Origin: Ophioceras dolichostomum
Lineage: Eukaryota; Ascomycota; Sordariomycetes; Magnaporthales; Ophioceraceae
Direction of reading: 5' to 3'
Length of the DNA stretch: 64,000 nt
Assembly: GCA_003049485.1 (NCBI GenBank)
Contig: PYST01000051.1
Span: 1-64,000 of the forward strand
Shown: positions 1-11,005 of the stretch, one piece after another
Layout of the letters: the number at the start of each line of letters is the position of its first letter
Position numbering within the stretch: the first letter of the stretch is position 1
Translations under genes and position numbers: made by a program
Notes under the pieces: generated by a model
The model's input: only the letters and a program-made list of their open reading frames with translations
Databases searched by the model: none
What the model was told of the DNA's origin: nothing

Positions 1-787
1 CTGTTTTTTGGTGGTACTTCTGTGGACCTCCCTGCCTAACCAATGCGCCCCTAATTGTGGGGTTTTAATGCGTCAATAGCAATTCTCTATTCGGAAAGCG
101 CCCAGCCGTGAAGCCTTGCGAATGGATTAAAGGTCACGTGAGTGCTCTGCCCCTGTCCAACACCACAGTCTGTGTGACGGGACCACTTCAAATATTGACC
201 GTTTCGTCACTGGAGTTTGTCAGCCTCCACCAATCTTTAGTTACCAGAATCTAGGTAGTTCCTTACTGGCCGGGCATTCCACTGGGAGCACACGAGGTGA
301 GGAGGTTGTTAATGAAGCTGATTGCCGGGTCGACGAGCAACATTCAGTATCGTCCCGACAACGTAAGTTGTTTGCTTCGTTGGTATTCCGTACCTCAAAT
401 CGATCTGCCAGTTACCCTTTGCTTTCCCTCCCTTTCTTCTCCCACCCTGCACCCAGATCCCACATTCGAAGCTTCAAAAAACCCAACCCGGCACCTCACT
501 GGCAATTCGCTCAGTGCGTTGTGCCTTCCAAACATCACTAGTTGGAGTTGAACTTCTCAAGCATCTCACAAAGCTCTCGTCAAACAGAGAACCCGGCTAG
601 GGATGTTGGATCCTCCCCGAGCACTCTCGTTATTGGCATCGAGCAAGCTGGGGATATGAGTTGATGGGCCTGGCGTTCCGTGAGAGGGTGTCAAAAGATT
701 CAACACCACACCAGCTTGCTGTCAGCATCGCCCCGACGTTTCCCCACTGGACGGCGCCGAGAGGCCTGCAGAGTCCTTCACGAAGGC

Positions 788-793
788 TATAAA
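788..793 (+). promoter_or_regulatory. TATA-like box upstream of the chromodomain gene
   Basis: The hexamer TATAAA lies about 120 bases before the ATG at 914, a plausible distance for a fungal core promoter. It is supported only by motif and position. Confidence 0.3.
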
Positions 794-808
794 CTCGGCG
801 ATCCATAG

Positions 809-827
809 CTACCTACCTACCTACCTG
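809..827. repeat. CTAC microsatellite
   Basis: About four to five tandem CTAC units lie in the presumed leader of the chromodomain gene. Similar GTAG/CTAC runs recur at 60745-60767 and as isolated copies across the window. Confidence 0.8.
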
Positions 828-913
828 TACACTTCAGCTACTGGACAATACGCGACCTCTGGTCTATTTTTCCCAAGCAAAGCGTATCAGGCCCGACGTG
901 GTCAAGTTCGATC

Positions 914-3900
914 ATGTCGACAAACAGGAGCCCTCCTCAGGGAGGGCTTGATCTCTCACGGAGCGCGTTTGCACTGCATTCAGAAGACGAGGATGACGAC
1001 GATATTTCCATCAATCCGACTCCTCGAGAGGATGATGAAAAGGAGTATCGTGTCGAAGGCGTCAGGGCGGAGGGAAGAAAGCATGGCCGCAAGTTTTTCC
1101 TCATCGAATGGGAAACATTTCCCTTTCACGAGTGCACATGGGAGCCCGAGGGAGGACTGAATCAGCCCCTCCGAGAGGAATGGGATCGCACCAAGGCCGC
1201 AATCCAAGCAGGATTGCAGCCGCCGTTCGAAACCGAGGTCCAGAGGTTCAAGGATGCAAGGGCTGTGGCTAGACGCGCGAGGGATCTCAAGAGAAGGAAG
1301 AGGGATGCTAAGCGTTTGAAGAAGGGTCTGTCACCCGCTGTGTACTCTCCAGATCCGTCAGACCCCGAAACTGGCGCTCCCGACTCGCCAGATTCAGAGC
1401 ATGGCTCCCCGGAAGACTCCCAAGACGCCGATTTCGAATCCGACTCGGAACAGGAGGCATCGGAAGGGGACGAGATTGACGATGGTGCTGCACGGTCGAG
1501 GAAAGCGCCAACTCCGCCTCGTTCTCGCCAGACTATTTTCAAGGGCAAACCCGATAGATTGCCCGAAGCCGGTCCCAGCCGGCGGAATAGCTCGGTGGCG
1601 ACGACTTCGAAGACAGGAAGCTCTCGGATCACTGGTGCACGGCCAAGCACGGACGGGCGGTCCGCAACAGGCTACCAAGGAACAGCGCGGAGGGCGTCCG
1701 CGGACAAGGCTTCTACGGCTTCGGCGTCGAAACCGGGGACTTCGGGCCTCGCCTCGAAAATAACTGCTAGCCGTCGATCGCCTCCACCTCCGCAGGCACG
1801 GGGCGCCGCCGAAACGCTCCTACCGCGAGCCCCTGTACCGGCAAACCCACCCGAGAAGAGCAAAATGGCACGAAAGATGGTCAAATCTCGGGCCCAGCCG
1901 GTAGTGGTGGGGAATGTTTTTGCGGGCGGAACGAAGAGAAAGCCGAGAAACAACTTGGGTATCCGCATGGCCGACGAGACGTCAAAGCCAAAGCTCTTTC
2001 GTAACCGTTCTCTGAGACGGAAGGCCGAGCTCAAAGGCAGAGACAGGGAGAATACCGCTATCCCCGTCTCAGAGCTGGCGGACGACATGCTCATTGACCT
2101 GAGCAAGCACCCTAAAAGCCCGCGTTCTGGTAAGGCGCCCGAGAGCGCGCAAGAAGAACGGCCTGCAGAAGGACCCAGCGCCGGTACCACTCGTGCACCT
2201 TCGGCTCCGGCCTCCCCCTCGACGGTCGCTCCTGCTCCTGCTCCTGAGGCGGAAGAGGGCCCAAAGAAGAAAAAGCGAAAATCGGTTCGCTTCGTCACCA
2301 GCGAAAGCCCCGAGCCAACTGCTGCTGCCGGTCCCATTACCGGCCTGGGCATTACCAATGTCTACGATGAACCGGAAGCCATGGATATCGATGGTTCGGA
2401 GCCTGTTCAGGCGCAAACAACAACAAGGGCTCCAATGCCTCCTCCGCGGAAGCTTTCCATAGCTGAATATCAGATGGCTCGACTTGGCATCCAAAACGTC
2501 AACAAAACGGTGGCGTTTGGCGTCAGTGAGGCACGCCAAAGTCTCGAGGTTTCTTTCAGCGGCATCCCACGGAACATCGATCACCCGTGGCTCAACGTCT
2601 TCATGTCGGAGGCAACGCTGCAGTTCGGCCACGTCTGCCTAGCCGAGACCTTCGTCGATATGGTCGAACAATTTCGGCCGCCCAATGGAAACATCTGCGC
2701 CGGAACCGTTTCGAGCGGTCGCGCCGAGGACGAACAGCCTTTAGCCGCGGTAGCCCAGTATTTGAAGTCCACTGCCTCTGGGCTGTTCTTCTCCAGCCAG
2801 ATGTTCAACATCATACTCTATCCTGCGGGCTGCGACGAGTGGAAATCCGACAAGCTTGGTGTGGATACGTCGATGACCCCAACGAGCCCGGCCGGAGGAG
2901 CTCCACCCCTCAAGCATCTCTTCTTTGTCGCGACCCTCGACATCAGCCTCTTCCTGAATTGGAACCCGTTGCCACCGGCTGCTTTTGGCCCCGGCAAGGC
3001 CGACCTTCCAGATCGGGTGCAACTGATGGAAAGCGTTTTTGGACTGGGCATGTCGGCATACCGCCGACTGATCCCACCGATCGCGCCCCGCCCCGGACAG
3101 CCGGAGGTCAAGCACCGTTTCTTCCTGCTGTTCCCGCAGTCCACCGGCGAAACCGTCCTTCAGGTCTCGCTCTGGCTTAGGGCCTGCAACCCCGAATCGG
3201 AGATCTATGTCCATCTGCAGAGCGGCAGCTGGATGGCTTTCCTTGTCCAGGCCACGGCCAAAAAGCACGATGCCGCGGTGTTCATCATCCACGAATCAGC
3301 CATCTGGACGCTCCGGCGGATTCCGCGGTTGCTCGACTTCCTGGTAAACACCAAGGAACACGTAGTCTGGTGTTGGCCTGACAAGTCCGTCAACCCGCCA
3401 ACACTGATGCCGTCCATCGACCTCGCACCGACAGTGGCCGGTAGTCCGTTCGATATCAAGCCTGTCCGCCTCTTCCCCCACGGCCACTGTTTCTTGCTGA
3501 CGCCCAGCTTCCTGGTTGCGGACCCTATGCGAGCGCTGTCTCTCGTCAAGCACCTCCTCGGTGATTTCACGACCGTCGCAGACCCCAAGGAACCACGACC
3601 GTTCTGGAAAAAGATTGTGGTGGCGAGCAACATTGTGGATTTCCTGAACGAGCTCACACTAGAAAAGTTAGCCGTGAGGAATGGAATTTTGAGTAATGGA
3701 AACCGGAATGCGCCAGGAGTTCACGCCCGTGAGCAAAAGGCCACCGCCGAAGGCGTATCAATGGAGGACTGTCGGTGCAGTTTCGAACTTGCCTCGCTGC
3801 TCCACGAAAAGATCGGCCCACGCTACGAGGACTACCACCAGCAGGAGTACGTGGATGCGGTGCTCTTCGCCCCGGAAGACATTGATCCCAGCGACGAACA

Positions 3901-5443
3901 GAGCCTCGTCAACTGGTTTGGATGGTGGTCCCTCACGCGAGCAGATCAGTACCGCAAGTTCCACGTGGTAATGTCCAGCGGGTCGTCGCCGTCGCCATCT
4001 TGGTCTTCGTCAGACAACCTGCGAGCTAGGCGTTCTAAGCTGCGGATTCCTAACTACATTGCAGACGCGACAAATGACCCGGACGCGTTGCTGATAGCGC
4101 AAGAAAGGGAGGCCGAGCGAAGGCGGCTTCAAATTGCTGCCCAGCAGGAGCAGCAACAGCAACAACGGCAGCAACAGCAGCAACAGGAGGCCCAGAACGC
4201 GCCTCCCCGTCCTGCGGACGCCCCGTCGCCGGCGGCGGCCCACGATGAGTTGCCGTATTTCGATTCCGAAATCCTGTCAAGCGACCACAGTCGCAATGTC
4301 AATGGGTACTTGATGGACCTCCAGTCTAAACAAAACCGTCCGGGGCTTTATCGGCTATGGGGCTTCCCCGTGCTCTGGAAGGACGCTGCGGAGGCCGTCT
4401 CGCAGGCGGTTCTCAACCCAGAACCGAACGAGCTGCGAAACTGGTTCAAGTACACGCGCGCCTTCACGGACCGGCGCAACGCTATCAAATACGTGCTCTA
4501 CCTGGGCTTCTTTTACACCATTGACGACCGCTGGCACGGCCGCAGGGGAAGCGGCAACGCGGCGCGGCCCGCCCGGCGTCCCTGGGTGCTGGCCTGGCGG
4601 TCCAAGACGGCGGAGGCCACCGACCTCGTCATCCTGGACCCGGACTTCATCCACGGCTCCGCCGAGCAGATGGACGAGGCGAGCCTGCAGTCGGCGCAGC
4701 GCGCGGCGGTGGAGTACGTCCGCGACCACGACCAGGAGAAGGTGGGGCAGAAGCAGCGGCTCAGCACAGTGTGGATCGGCAACTTCCCTACGTACATCAC
4801 CGGCACGCCGTTCGACAAGTGCCTACGCTTCATAGACCGCAACATCGGAGACCTTGATATAGTCCCGCTACACGACGACGACCTGGCGCGCCAGGGCTAC
4901 GTTAAGGTCGTGCGCCCGACATCGACGACATCGACGACATCGACACTGGCGCCGACGGCACCTACGACGGCAGCGGCAGCAGCTGGGTCCTCCTCCGCTA
5001 ACAGCGGCGACGACAGCGAAAGCATGGATCTCGACAACAAGCCCTCGCGACCTACAGCCGCCTGGGAGCAGGGGGCGGCAGCGACGGCCGAAGCTGCTAA
5101 CGACGGCGGCGGTGGCGCAAACGCCAACGCCAACGCCAACGAGGGCGGGGACGGGGATGCATGCAAGAAGGTGGTCATATTCCACCCGCCCCGCGGCTCG
5201 CAGCCGCTCGGGACCACCAAATCGCGATGCACGAACCACCTGTTCGAGGCGGCGAGGCTGGTGAGGGTCAGGGACGGCCGCGCGCAGACCATGGAGTACG
5301 AGTACCGGCCGACGATGGAGTGGTACGAGGAGCAGGTGGCCGAGGGGCGCGGGTTCGAGCACGTGCACTTTGGGGGGTGGGAGGACATCGCGAGGGCTGC
5401 TGGGGTTGGGCAGGGGGGCGAGTCGCGGAGGGGGTCTTATTGA
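914..5443 (+). CDS. Chromodomain protein, 1509 aa, single exon
   Basis: Residues about 44-100 form a chromodomain. It shows the EYRVEGV start, the FFLIEWETFP strand pair and the CTWEPE signature. Y45, W66 and F69 sit where HP1-type chromodomains carry the methyl-lysine aromatic cage, so binding to methylated histone H3 is likely. Residues about 110-540 are charged, Ser/Pro-rich and probably disordered, with basic nuclear-localisation-like runs such as PKKKKRKS. Residues about 540-1070 and 1110-1330 look folded but match no family I can name. A Gln-rich run (about 1070-1092) and Ala/Thr/Asn low-complexity blocks separate them. The ATG at 914 is the first in frame and the frame stays open to TGA at 5441-5443, so no intron is needed. 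The size suggests a heterochromatin scaffold of the CDP-2 or Chp1 sort, but only the chromodomain is recognisable, so I give no symbol. Confidence 0.85.
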   Translation: MSTNRSPPQGGLDLSRSAFALHSEDEDDDDISINPTPREDDEKEYRVEGVRAEGRKHGRKFFLIEWETFPFHECTWEPEGGLNQPLREEWDRTKAAIQAGLQPPFETEVQRFKDARAVARRARDLKRRKRDAKRLKKGLSPAVYSPDPSDPETGAPDSPDSEHGSPEDSQDADFESDSEQEASEGDEIDDGAARSRKAPTPPRSRQTIFKGKPDRLPEAGPSRRNSSVATTSKTGSSRITGARPSTDGRSATGYQGTARRASADKASTASASKPGTSGLASKITASRRSPPPPQARGAAETLLPRAPVPANPPEKSKMARKMVKSRAQPVVVGNVFAGGTKRKPRNNLGIRMADETSKPKLFRNRSLRRKAELKGRDRENTAIPVSELADDMLIDLSKHPKSPRSGKAPESAQEERPAEGPSAGTTRAPSAPASPSTVAPAPAPEAEEGPKKKKRKSVRFVTSESPEPTAAAGPITGLGITNVYDEPEAMDIDGSEPVQAQTTTRAPMPPPRKLSIAEYQMARLGIQNVNKTVAFGVSEARQSLEVSFSGIPRNIDHPWLNVFMSEATLQFGHVCLAETFVDMVEQFRPPNGNICAGTVSSGRAEDEQPLAAVAQYLKSTASGLFFSSQMFNIILYPAGCDEWKSDKLGVDTSMTPTSPAGGAPPLKHLFFVATLDISLFLNWNPLPPAAFGPGKADLPDRVQLMESVFGLGMSAYRRLIPPIAPRPGQPEVKHRFFLLFPQSTGETVLQVSLWLRACNPESEIYVHLQSGSWMAFLVQATAKKHDAAVFIIHESAIWTLRRIPRLLDFLVNTKEHVVWCWPDKSVNPPTLMPSIDLAPTVAGSPFDIKPVRLFPHGHCFLLTPSFLVADPMRALSLVKHLLGDFTTVADPKEPRPFWKKIVVASNIVDFLNELTLEKLAVRNGILSNGNRNAPGVHAREQKATAEGVSMEDCRCSFELASLLHEKIGPRYEDYHQQEYVDAVLFAPEDIDPSDEQSLVNWFGWWSLTRADQYRKFHVVMSSGSSPSPSWSSSDNLRARRSKLRIPNYIADATNDPDALLIAQEREAERRRLQIAAQQEQQQQQRQQQQQQEAQNAPPRPADAPSPAAAHDELPYFDSEILSSDHSRNVNGYLMDLQSKQNRPGLYRLWGFPVLWKDAAEAVSQAVLNPEPNELRNWFKYTRAFTDRRNAIKYVLYLGFFYTIDDRWHGRRGSGNAARPARRPWVLAWRSKTAEATDLVILDPDFIHGSAEQMDEASLQSAQRAAVEYVRDHDQEKVGQKQRLSTVWIGNFPTYITGTPFDKCLRFIDRNIGDLDIVPLHDDDLARQGYVKVVRPTSTTSTTSTLAPTAPTTAAAAAGSSSANSGDDSESMDLDNKPSRPTAAWEQGAAATAEAANDGGGGANANANANEGGDGDACKKVVIFHPPRGSQPLGTTKSRCTNHLFEAARLVRVRDGRAQTMEYEYRPTMEWYEEQVAEGRGFEHVHFGGWEDIARAAGVGQGGESRRGSY

Positions 5444-6020
5444 TGGAGATGGGAAATGGAACGAGGGAGGGGCAGGGGGAAGGGCGAGGGCGAGGGCGTG
5501 CAGGGGGGAGCTTGTAACTAAGGTGGACGGACATATTCCTGTTGTGTGGGAGATAACACATGAGCATCAGGCGCTGTAATATTTTGAGTGTAATGGTCTA
5601 GATACCTATTGCGCTCCGGTTTTCCTTTTTATTTTGACGTTGGTATTTCTTCTTTCTCAAGGCATGGCGTTATAGGATAGCACGAGGGGGTGATGTGAGA
5701 GGTTTCTCCCCGAGACACCGTGCGCAAAAACACGTCAGCAGAGAGAAAAGGTAGAGAAAGGGACACTACGCCCGAGATCACTCAGTGAATGAGAGTGGAC
5801 GATGTTTGTGGTGATGGCGGTGGTGAACATGATAATATTATTACAGGTGTGGCTTTAGCGGTGCTAAATAAGTGCGGAAACAAACAATGTGCTCCTGGGG
5901 CAGCGATTCCCGCACTTCCTTTTTCTAAGAGGGCCGACGACTGCCACTAGTGCTGGGACGGCGCTCCAGGGGCGGATCAGGCCGAGGCTGCTGCTGAGAT
6001 TGTGTTGGCTGTGACAGTCC
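5444..6020. other. Convergent intergenic region
   Basis: This 577-nt stretch separates the 3' ends of the chromodomain gene (+) and the PEX14/17-type gene (-). I see no gene or structured repeat; it should hold both 3' UTRs and polyadenylation sites. Confidence 0.6.
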
Positions 6021-7175
6021 CTACCTCACAGCTGCAGGGAAGCTCCGCGCGCTGAGAAGGAGACCCTTGACCCTCCTGATGTCCTCCTTGAGCTTCTTGA
6101 CCGCGTCGTCGGGCTCGTTGTTCCTACCAGTGCCGTACAGCGAGTACGAGGCGCCCGACGCCATCGTGGCGGCGGCCGGGTACGTGAGCTGGTCGAGGTC
6201 GGTCTTGAACGCGTTCAGCGTCGTGTTGACGTGGTCGTAGCTCTCGCTCTCGGCCACGAGGCCCCGGCGCACGGCGTGCAGTGATCGCGTGAGCTTCGCG
6301 AGGTGCGCGGCCTGCCCTTCAGCGGGAGAGCCGTGCTCGGCCGGGGATAGGGGCGGCTGCTGGGACCCCGTCGTGGTCGACTGCCGGGCGGCGGTCGCGA
6401 AGAGGTCGGTGTATGACGACGACGGCCGGAGTTTGGGGCTCGGCGGGAGGGACACGGTCTGCACGCCGACGTCGCGGTGGAAGACCTCGGTCGGGTCGTC
6501 GCAGCTGCTGGCGGTCGTGGCGTCGTCGTCGTCTTTGTTGTTGTTGTCGCGGTCGTGGCCGGGGGTGGTGGTGGCTTTGTTCGGTGATGGCGAGGAGACT
6601 GATGGCGGGATCTCCGACACGACTGACTCGAGCTTGGAGACAAGGGCTGACACGCCCGTCAGGGCGGTCTCGTGCAGCTCGATGCGCGCGTCATCCAGAG
6701 ACGCGACCTTTGGCGCAACGACGTACTGCGCGACGCCGTACGCGAGGGTCGAGAGGCCCGCGAAGGTGTATAGCGTGTTCAGGAAGCCGGTGGGCGTGAC
6801 AAGTGGCGGTGGACGAGCCGGCTTCGCAAGGAACTCGGGGTAGGTGACGATGGGAGCGTGCTTCTCCTCGCTTCGTTTCCTCTCTAGCGTTTCCTCCTCC
6901 TTTGCCCTGTCTGCCTGCTTTTGATGTTCAGGTTCTGGTGCGGGGTCTTTCGCCGTGACGGCCTTCTCCTTCACCTTCTCCTCGTCGAGGAGTGTTTGGA
7001 TTTGCGACTCTGAGAATCCCTTGAACTTCAGGAACTCGGTCTTCTTCTCCGGGCTCGCCTGGCGCACCTCCTCGTCGCGCAGGAACTGCCTGGCATTGTC
7101 GAGGCTTGCCTCTGGGGTTTGCCCGACCTGTTGTGGTTGTTGTTGTTGTTGGTCTTGGTTGTCTGAGTTACCCAT
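6021..7175 (-). CDS. pex33: Peroxin of the Pex14/17 (PEX33) type
   Basis: This is a peroxisomal membrane docking protein for import receptors. Residues about 24-63 match the Pex14 N-terminal domain that binds WxxxF/Y motifs of Pex5 (NARQFLRDEEVRQASPEKK followed by FLKFKGFSESQI). A charged linker leads to one hydrophobic segment (about 131-153), then a region predicted helical and a long Ser/Thr/Asp-rich tail. The region after the membrane segment lacks the usual Pex14 coiled coil, which points to the filamentous-fungal Pex14/17 (Neurospora PEX33) form rather than classical Pex14. I use the ATG at 7175 (384 aa); the frame extends upstream only through a TTG codon. There is no intron. It converges on the chromodomain gene and diverges from ies2. 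The Pex14 relationship is firm; the Pex14/17 subtype is inferred. Confidence 0.82.
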   Translation of the reverse strand: MGNSDNQDQQQQQPQQVGQTPEASLDNARQFLRDEEVRQASPEKKTEFLKFKGFSESQIQTLLDEEKVKEKAVTAKDPAPEPEHQKQADRAKEEETLERKRSEEKHAPIVTYPEFLAKPARPPPLVTPTGFLNTLYTFAGLSTLAYGVAQYVVAPKVASLDDARIELHETALTGVSALVSKLESVVSEIPPSVSSPSPNKATTTPGHDRDNNNKDDDDATTASSCDDPTEVFHRDVGVQTVSLPPSPKLRPSSSYTDLFATAARQSTTTGSQQPPLSPAEHGSPAEGQAAHLAKLTRSLHAVRRGLVAESESYDHVNTTLNAFKTDLDQLTYPAAATMASGASYSLYGTGRNNEPDDAVKKLKEDIRRVKGLLLSARSFPAAVR

Positions 7176-9272
7176 CGTCGCGGCAGTGGCTTTGCGCAAG
7201 CACAGATGTCGAGGTCACATCCCCAAACCTCCTAAGCAATGTGCACCTGCAAAAAGGTGACGAAGAGAGAAAATGTGGTCGTTCACTTGCAGATGCAATG
7301 GGTGATGATCGCAATTTACATCATCACAAGGCGTAGACACAGAGCAATTCATTAGCGGGACCTCGGCACTTCATCAGCCAGGCTTCAGCCGTGGTGGATC
7401 CCTGCCGGCGAACCTTGACGTGCAAGCCTAACTCCAAGCCTGAAATTCAAGGCACTAAATTTACTCGCCAGCTTGGTGGAGGAACCAGGTCCGGGGTCTT
7501 TGAAGAAAGACGAGGCTCAGTCTTGAATTCGAACGACGGAGAAGATATTTGCTTTGTCTACGGAATCGACTGGTGCTGCTTAGGCTCATTGAGACTTGTC
7601 TTGATGGGGGTCACATCGCTTGAATCGGTTCATTTACAACGTTCGGAAACCTGCCCCTGTTGTACCGCTTGATATGGTGACTTGGAAGCCCTCGTCGACT
7701 TTTCGCTCACAGCCGAACTCTTCAGCCGATCGGTTTGTCCAGCGCGAGATTCGCGGATCAACTCACAGCCTTCTTCAGACGGTCTTTATATTCTACTGAT
7801 ATTCGGCCTGCTCTTGGCTGATTCCGTCCCAAGAGTCTTACAAATCCCCGTCCGGACGGCAGGAAAAGGCTAGAGTGTGGACTTAGGCCAATCCAATCCA
7901 ATTGCCCTTACCCGTCGCCCACCACCCTCCCACCCTCCCACGCCTGCCTCCCACGCCGCCAGCCAACGGGAAACATTGAATCCACGCAGCTGGAGATCTT
8001 TGTGCAACGGCATTTGCGCTTGCAAGGGTCTCACAGCCACCGCCAACGCGCCCAAGAAAGAAAGAAGAATCAGGTGTGCAGAAATATCCCTTCAGGTAAG
8101 TCGAATCAGGACACGCGTTTATTTTAGAGTGGCTTTCCTTTTCACTCGCTTCGTTCCTCGTACCCCTTTGTTTCATGATCGAGATAGCACGTGGTGGCAA
8201 ACGACGGCCTCAGTTTGACTCCTCTCGATCTCCAAATTCTCGCCGGCCAGATCAGATTGAATTGCCTCGCGACCAAGTAACTCCAAATCTTGTTGGCGTT
8301 CTGGAATTTTGGGGTACCGAATCATTCGATCCACGGACCGTAAGCGAGAACGGCAGAGAGCTGGAGGAGGGCGATTTGAGTGAGGCAAGTGCCATACGCC
8401 GCCGTAGTGACGAGCGTCTGCATCAGGGGCACATCACAAACCGTCCACGGCGCACCATCACCACAAAGTCGAAGTTTGTTGTTTTCCCGGCACGACAGTC
8501 CACCGGTGAAGCTTGTTCTGTGGCTACAGTCCGGTCTAGCACAGCGAAGAGCGACGGGAGTGACGCGAGTGACGGACTGACAGCCTTTTGGCCTCGTTGG
8601 TGTGGAACGACCAAGTGATGGTTGGCGTGCGCGTTTTGTCTCAACACGTACTGCGCACCATTTAAAGCTTCCCCAGCCCCAGCCCCAAAATCATCATCAT
8701 TGTTGGCGGGGTGGCGACCCTCGAAAACTCTCAACCTTATCATTCTCGTCACGCCGCCAAAGAAGAGGAGCGATCGGGAAATCGCCGACGATATATTTCA
8801 ATATTTCAGTCGGCAGCTTTGGCATACCTTCATCCTGGCACGCCACCTGCACGATCCTTCCTGCTTCCTGTCTTGGCTGGTGCTTGAAAGGGAGATATTC
8901 CCTTCCACTCTTGCTGTATCGGTCTTGGTCTCTCCTTACTGGGGCAGGCTTAGATCAGGATCAGAACCTCCCAAGTTTTTGGCCGCCCTTGCATCCCCCA
9001 CAACCAGCTGCCCAAAGACGGACGGACCAACCACCATCCTCCATCGTTCTGGGCCTTGGGACACCTTTGTCAGATCTCTGTCAAATTTACCTGCCTCGTC
9101 CTCTCTAATCACCGCCTCCCCGTCATCATCACCATTGTAATCAGAATCACCGCCATTTCCATTCGCGCGACGCTTCATACTCCCCGAAGATATCTTCCCA
9201 TCCCGCGCCACTGGCAAGAGGCCAGAGTTACTCGCCCTCAACCCCAAGCACATCCCCAAGCACTCGGCAAAT
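7176..9272. other. Divergent 2.1-kb intergenic region (pex33 / ies2)
   Basis: No ORF is convincing. The longest ATG-initiated frame (8175-8618, 147 codons) has biased composition and no recognisable domain. A strong GTAAGT donor at about 8096, after a purine-rich stretch, could be a 5'-UTR splice site of ies2. The region probably holds two promoters and a long ies2 leader. Confidence 0.5.
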
Positions 9273-11005
9273 ATGGCGTCCCGACCACGGCGCTCAGCCG
9301 CTCAGCGAGCAACGGCAGCAATAACTGACATGGCCGACAGAGATTCTGGCCTATCATCACGTTCCCGGCGCTCAGTCGACGGCAGAGGATTTGGCGCCAG
9401 CTCTCGGTCCCGTGATCAGTCCATGGACCGCCCGTCTTCATCTGCCTCGGCGGACTCTAGCCACCACGTGCACCTCACGGTCAAAATGCCCTCTTCAAAG
9501 CTCCGCCAGGCCACCGCTGGGAGCGCACCCCGTGGACAGATCTCCGTTAACAGCCGCGATCAGTTTGTCGGGGGCGAGATCTTAGCTGGCAAGAGGTCCA
9601 CCCGCGGCGGTAAGAAGCGCTACGTGGAGTCTGAAAGCGACGAGGAGGAAGAGGAAGAGGAAGAGGAGGAAGAAGAAGAGGAGGAGGAGGAGGAACAGGA
9701 TGAGATTCAGGTTGGGGATCACGAGGCCGACGACGACGACGGCGAGGAGGAAGACGAGGAGATGGAGCTAGGTGACGAGGACGCTGACGGTGAGGCCGAC
9801 GAGGACATGGATGTCGATGCTGAGGGTGAGGACGAAGAGCTCGGCGATGAGGACGCCGATGGCGACATCGACATGGACGTCGAGCCCCCGCCCCCACCGG
9901 CTATCAAAATCTCCAAGCCCCCTCGCGGGTCCGGTCCTGGAGTTGCGAAGCCTAAGACGACGACCCCGCAAAAGGGCGTGGCGAAGCCTGTCAACAAGTC
10001 AAGTGGGCAGAAAAACACAGCCGCTGCCGTCGCGGCTGATGATGACGACGAGGAGCTGAGCGAGCTGGACAGCGATGTCGAGGAAGGGAACGAGACCCTC
10101 CAGACGGTTGGCGGCGGTGGCGCCGGCGAGGAGCTCGGCGAAGAGGACGCCGAGGGCGAGGACGATGTCGATGCGGAAGGCGAGGAGATCGAGGTAGCCG
10201 GCGAGGGAGAGGAAGACGACGATGACGACAGCGACGGCGAGACGCCCGGTGGCGGTAGCAGGGAGGATACGCCCGATCTCACCAAAATGACGAAGCGCCA
10301 GAGGGCCCGGTTTGAGGACGCCCCTCAGGAGTATATGAAGCTCTCGGACGGTAAGGACAGACTCAATCCTATTCCTCTGGCTCTGATACACGCTCTCCAC
10401 CTTGAGTTGGGGCTTATCCTCTCCCCGAGTTTCTTTACCTACCGAATCCGTGTTTGTCGTCCGTTTGAGGCACGTACTTGGGGCTATTTTTTGGAGTATG
10501 TATACTAACGTGACTATATTTACAGAGGTGCAAGCTAAAAAGGTATTCACAGCCGAGGAGCTTAGCATGAGGCGAGCCGAAATGGCGCGCCGTCGGCGAA
10601 ACCTCAGCGACAAGCGGAACGAGGAAGTGAAGGTAAGTTCTTGTTTGAACTCAGTCAACGAGCAACCTACACGATCGGAACTGACACACGAAACAACCAC
10701 GACAGATGGAAACCATAAATAAGCTCCTCAAGAAGCAGGCACCCAAAAACAACCGCAAGGGTGGAGGGCAGGGGCAAGACGACTACAGCCCGGACCAAGA
10801 GGAGCAGCGGGCCAACCCGGTGTTCATCCGCTGGACCAGCAGCAAGCTCGGCAGCCAGATCTCCATTCCGACGGAGATCCTGGAGGGGCCGGCCGGCCGA
10901 CTGTTCGCAGGGGGTAACGTGAGGAGGAGCAGCGCCGCCGCAGATGGGGCCGGCGCAACGCCGCCGGTTCACAAGATGGTGAAGCTTGTACAGGAGGTGT
11001 CTTAG
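9273..11005 (+). CDS. ies2: INO80 chromatin-remodelling complex subunit Ies2 (INO80B / PAPA-1 family)
   Basis: Ies2 is an INO80 nucleosome-remodelling subunit that contacts the ATPase module. The gene has three exons, 9273-10350, 10526-10632 and 10706-11005, giving 494 aa. Introns start GTAAGG and GTAAGT, with CTAAC and CTGAC branch-like sites. The diagnostic PAPA-1-like block spans the last two exons: FTAEELSMRRAEMARRRR, then a KRNEEVK|METINKLLKKQAP junction across intron 2. A C-terminal segment, FIRWTSSKLGSQISIP, is typical of fungal Ies2. Residues about 120-345 are dominated by Glu/Asp runs with Pro/Lys patches, and a long GAG/GAA purine tract (about 9639-9690) encodes a Glu stretch. The ATG at 9273 follows a CT-rich leader. 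Splice sites were chosen by reading frame and motif; the family call is strong. Confidence 0.9.

Larger units (their letters stand above)
1..913. other. Intergenic / upstream region of the chromodomain gene
   Basis: No ORF here looks like a gene; the longest, 297-551, is short and low-complexity. The stretch holds a pyrimidine-rich tract near 420-455, a TATA-like element (TATAAA, 788-793) and a CTAC microsatellite (809-827) just upstream of the ATG at 914. It is most simply the promoter and 5' leader of the downstream gene. Confidence 0.6.

Noticed and set aside
8193..8201. GGTGGCAAA, identical to the yeast proteasome-associated control element
   Set aside because: It lies upstream of ies2, not near rpn8, and filamentous fungi need not use this element; probably chance.
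8175..8618. 147-codon ATG frame upstream of ies2
   Set aside because: Biased composition, no recognisable domain, and overlapping equally long frames; more likely leader sequence.
9719..10285. 188-codon Ser/Pro-rich minus-strand frame opposite ies2
   Set aside because: Complement of the Glu/Asp-coding repeats; poly-Ser is an artefact of GAG/GAC codons read in reverse.
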